From Bacteroidales bacterium (lineage in GTDB: Bacteria > Bacteroidota > Bacteroidia > Bacteroidales > UBA932), in the NCBI GenBank assembly GCA_016283985.1, contig JAEENZ010000264.1, positions 1 to 8,047 on the forward strand: a DNA stretch of 8,047 nucleotides. Direction: 5' to 3'. Numbering within the stretch: the first letter of the stretch is position 1; every line of letters starts with the position of its first letter. The notes below the pieces were generated by a model. That model ran no database searches and was not told the DNA's origin. It was given only the letters and a program-made list of their open reading frames with translations. The position numbers were made by a program, and so were the translations under genes. This document shows positions 6,208 through 8,047 of the stretch, piece after piece.

Positions 6208-8047
6208 ATGTCATTCCGAGCGAAGCGAAGGAATCTGATCCTGGCAGCAGTCGCGCTACTGCTGCTGGGATATCTGTTTTGTCTGCCCCGCAACCTATTC
6301 AAGAACGTCAGCTATTCCACCGTGGTGGAAAGTGCCGACGGTGAACTTCTGGGGGCCCGCATCGCGGCCGACGGGCAGTGGCGTTTTCCGCCCTGCGACA
6401 CCGTGCCGTCCCGTTTTGCCACCTCCCTTATCCAGTTCGAAGACAGGCACTTCCGTTATCATCCGGGCGTGAATCCCTTTTCGCTGGTGCGTGCCTTGCG
6501 GGACAACATACGCAGCGGGCACGTGGTCAGCGGCGGCAGCACCATCACCATGCAGGTCATCCGCCTTTCCCGCCAGAGGGATCGCACCGTCTGGCAGAAG
6601 ATGATAGAGTCGGTGCTGGCGACAAGGCTTGAACTCCGCTATTCCAAACGCAAGATATTGGCCCTCTATGCCTCCCACGCCCCTTTCGGGGGTAATGTGG
6701 TGGGGCTGGAGGCCGCATCGTGGCGCTACTTCGGACGGCCTGCATCCGAACTATCCTGGGGGGAATCCGCCACGCTCGCCGTGCTGCCGAACTCTCCTTC
6801 CACCCTCCATCTGAGCCGCGGGCGGGAAGAATTGCTCCGGAAGCGTAACCGCCTGCTGAAGAGGCTGTTGGACCATAAGGACATACCCCTTGAAACTTAT
6901 ACTGCCGCTATCGAGGAGCCCCTTCCGGAGGCGCCGCTGCCACTGCCTTCACTGGCGTCGCACTATGTGGAAAGATGCCCGAAGGGAGTCCGTACGCGGA
7001 CCAGTCTGTCCCTGCCTCTGCAGAGGGCGGTAGAAGCGGCCGTTAACCGCCGTTCGGACGAACTGGCGCAGGAGGGGATTGCGGACATGGCGGCGGTGGT
7101 CATCGACAATGCCAGCGGGGCGGTAGTGGCCTATGTCGGGAACTCATCTCCCGAAAGGGAAAGACCCGGAAAACTGGTGGATATCGCCTCCTCGCCGCGT
7201 TCTACGGGCAGTATCCTGAAACCTTTCCTCTATGAGGCGGCCCTGGAGGAGGGGACCATCCTCCCACGGACGTTGCTGCCGGACATCCCCGTGAACCTGA
7301 GCGGATTCGCGCCGCAGAATTTCGACCGGCAGTTCTACGGAGCCGTTCCGGCGGATGAGGCCCTGGCCCGCTCGCTGAACGTACCCTCGGTGTTCCTGCT
7401 GCAGCAGTACGGCGTGCCCAAGTTCCATTCGGTGCTGCGGCAGGCAGGGCTTTCCACAATCACGGAAGTACCTGAGCATTACGGGCTTTCGCTGATACTG
7501 GGCGGCGCGGAGGCACGCCTCGACGAGATAACCTCAGCGTATTCCGCATTCGTGCGGGGCTCGGCGCCCTTTACGGACCCGGTCGCTCGCTGGTATACGT
7601 TTGAAGCTTTGAAAGAGGTGAACCGCCCTGACCAGCTGGACTGGAGGCTGATACGCTCCGTGCGCAAGGCCGCATGGAAGACCGGGACCAGCTATGGTTT
7701 CCGCGATGCCTGGGCTGTGGGGATGACTCCCGCCTATACTATAGGAGTCTGGGCCGGAAACGCTCAGGGACAGGGTGTTCCGGGGCTTGTCGGTGCCCGC
7801 ACCGCCGGCCCCGTGATGTTCGACATTTTGAACCTTCTTCCGGCATCGGATGAATGGTTCCCGGAACCCGGGTCCCTCGCGTCAGGCACTTCCGGGAATG
7901 ATGGCTGTTACGCCGATGTCTGTACCGCATCAGGCCATCTGGCAGGCCCGGAATGCCCCTCGGAATCGATGCTGATTCCCGCGGCCGGGCTGGACGGCGA
8001 ACCCTGCCATTATCACAACAGCGGCGAGTTCGTGCTGCCGCCCGCGA
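6208..8047 (+). CDS. pbpC: Penicillin-binding protein 1C, bifunctional transglycosylase/transpeptidase (3' end beyond window)
   Basis: This inner-membrane enzyme polymerises lipid II into glycan strands and cross-links the peptides. The frame stays open to the window end (613 codons visible); family members are usually near 770-800 residues, so most of the C-terminal PBP1C domain is missing. Cytoplasmic tail MSFRAKRRN, then a single membrane anchor at about 10-26. Transglycosylase (GT51): EDRHFRYHPG with catalytic Glu78, GGSTITMQ at 109-116, second Glu134, and a motif-4 region KRKILALYAS in which Ser156 replaces the usual Asn, followed by HAPFGGNVVG at 157-166. Transpeptidase, about 285-520: active-site Ser335-Ile-Leu-Lys338, Ser389-Leu-Asn391, and Lys491-Thr-Gly-Thr followed by SYGFRDAW. 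NFDRQFYG and LSLILGGA match PBP1C specifically rather than PBP1A or 1B. The beginning of the C-terminal region carries Cys567, 572, 583 and 600. ATG at 6208 directly follows the macroglobulin TAA, implying coupled translation; no later in-frame start precedes the anchor. The first codons overlap a repeat-like sequence. Confidence 0.96.
   Translation, partial: MSFRAKRRNLILAAVALLLLGYLFCLPRNLFKNVSYSTVVESADGELLGARIAADGQWRFPPCDTVPSRFATSLIQFEDRHFRYHPGVNPFSLVRALRDNIRSGHVVSGGSTITMQVIRLSRQRDRTVWQKMIESVLATRLELRYSKRKILALYASHAPFGGNVVGLEAASWRYFGRPASELSWGESATLAVLPNSPSTLHLSRGREELLRKRNRLLKRLLDHKDIPLETYTAAIEEPLPEAPLPLPSLASHYVERCPKGVRTRTSLSLPLQRAVEAAVNRRSDELAQEGIADMAAVVIDNASGAVVAYVGNSSPERERPGKLVDIASSPRSTGSILKPFLYEAALEEGTILPRTLLPDIPVNLSGFAPQNFDRQFYGAVPADEALARSLNVPSVFLLQQYGVPKFHSVLRQAGLSTITEVPEHYGLSLILGGAEARLDEITSAYSAFVRGSAPFTDPVARWYTFEALKEVNRPDQLDWRLIRSVRKAAWKTGTSYGFRDAWAVGMTPAYTIGVWAGNAQGQGVPGLVGARTAGPVMFDILNLLPASDEWFPEPGSLASGTSGNDGCYADVCTASGHLAGPECPSESMLIPAAGLDGEPCHYHNSGEFVLPPA
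6210..6236 (+). repeat. Dispersed-repeat-like sequence overlapping the pbpC start
   Basis: The segment begins GTCATTCCGAGCG and ends AAGGAATCT. From memory, it closely matches a short repeat that recurs between genes in many bacterial genomes. ATTCC at 6213-6217 and GGAAT at 6230-6234 form the short inverted ends. Here it is not intergenic: it supplies the last base of the pbpC ATG and codons 2-9 (SFRAKRRN). Only one copy is in the window, so repeat status rests on recognition and not on counting copies. Confidence 0.55.
6244..6265 (+). other. Possible mRNA hairpin early in pbpC
   Basis: GCAGCAGT at 6244-6251 and ACTGCTGC at 6258-6265 are perfect inverted repeats around a 6-base loop. The stem can be extended outwards by two G-U pairs and one C-G pair (6241-6268). 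It lies about 35 bases inside pbpC, in the codons of the membrane anchor (AAVALLLL). No U-tract follows directly, so it is not a typical terminator. It might slow ribosomes or lower pbpC translation relative to the macroglobulin gene, or may simply result from repeated Ala and Leu codons. Confidence 0.35.

Noticed and set aside
6241..6285. Hairpin early in pbpC, considered as a transcription terminator after the macroglobulin gene
   Set aside because: No run of T follows the stem directly, and it lies inside a well-supported coding sequence that continues for over 1700 bases.
6117..6302. Short - strand frame across the macroglobulin/pbpC junction
   Set aside because: It reads through the repeat-like segment in reverse (RFLRFARND), a peptide pattern typical of translated dispersed repeats rather than a real gene.

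Overview
The window looks like chromosomal DNA from a fairly GC-rich member of the Bacteroidota, most likely order Bacteroidales. The evidence is a signal peptide ending in AQ, the lack of strong Shine-Dalgarno sequences before the starts, and the sequence style of the alpha-2-macroglobulin and penicillin-binding protein 1C (PBP1C), which resembles Bacteroidales versions as I remember them. The genus cannot be read from the sequence. All real genes lie on the + strand and fill almost the whole window. No RNA gene, mobile element or CRISPR array is visible.

Layout: (1) 4-1092, a secreted protein of unknown function, about 362 residues. (2) 1099-6207, a 1702-residue alpha-2-macroglobulin-type lipoprotein with an intact thioester motif (Cys-Thr-Glu-Gln). 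(3) 6208 to the window end, a bifunctional PBP1C (pbpC), still open at base 8047 and lacking the last part of its C-terminal domain. The gap between genes 1 and 2 is 6 bases. Between genes 2 and 3 it is zero, with TAA directly followed by ATG. This is the layout of one co-transcribed, translationally coupled unit. The promoter is probably upstream of the window.

The alpha-2-macroglobulin/PBP1C pair is a known bacterial combination (yfhM-pbpC in Escherichia coli). The usual idea is that the macroglobulin traps attacking proteases in the periplasm once the outer membrane is breached, while PBP1C repairs peptidoglycan. The first gene is the uncharacterised part here and may be a third, secreted component.

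Points worth a second look: a dispersed-repeat-like sequence that overlaps the start of pbpC and encodes its basic cytoplasmic tail; a hairpin just downstream in the membrane-anchor codons; a clear drop in third-position GC over the part of the macroglobulin gene that encodes the thioester domain; and the absence of a C3-like histidine in that domain. The core system itself is known. I see no wholly new system.
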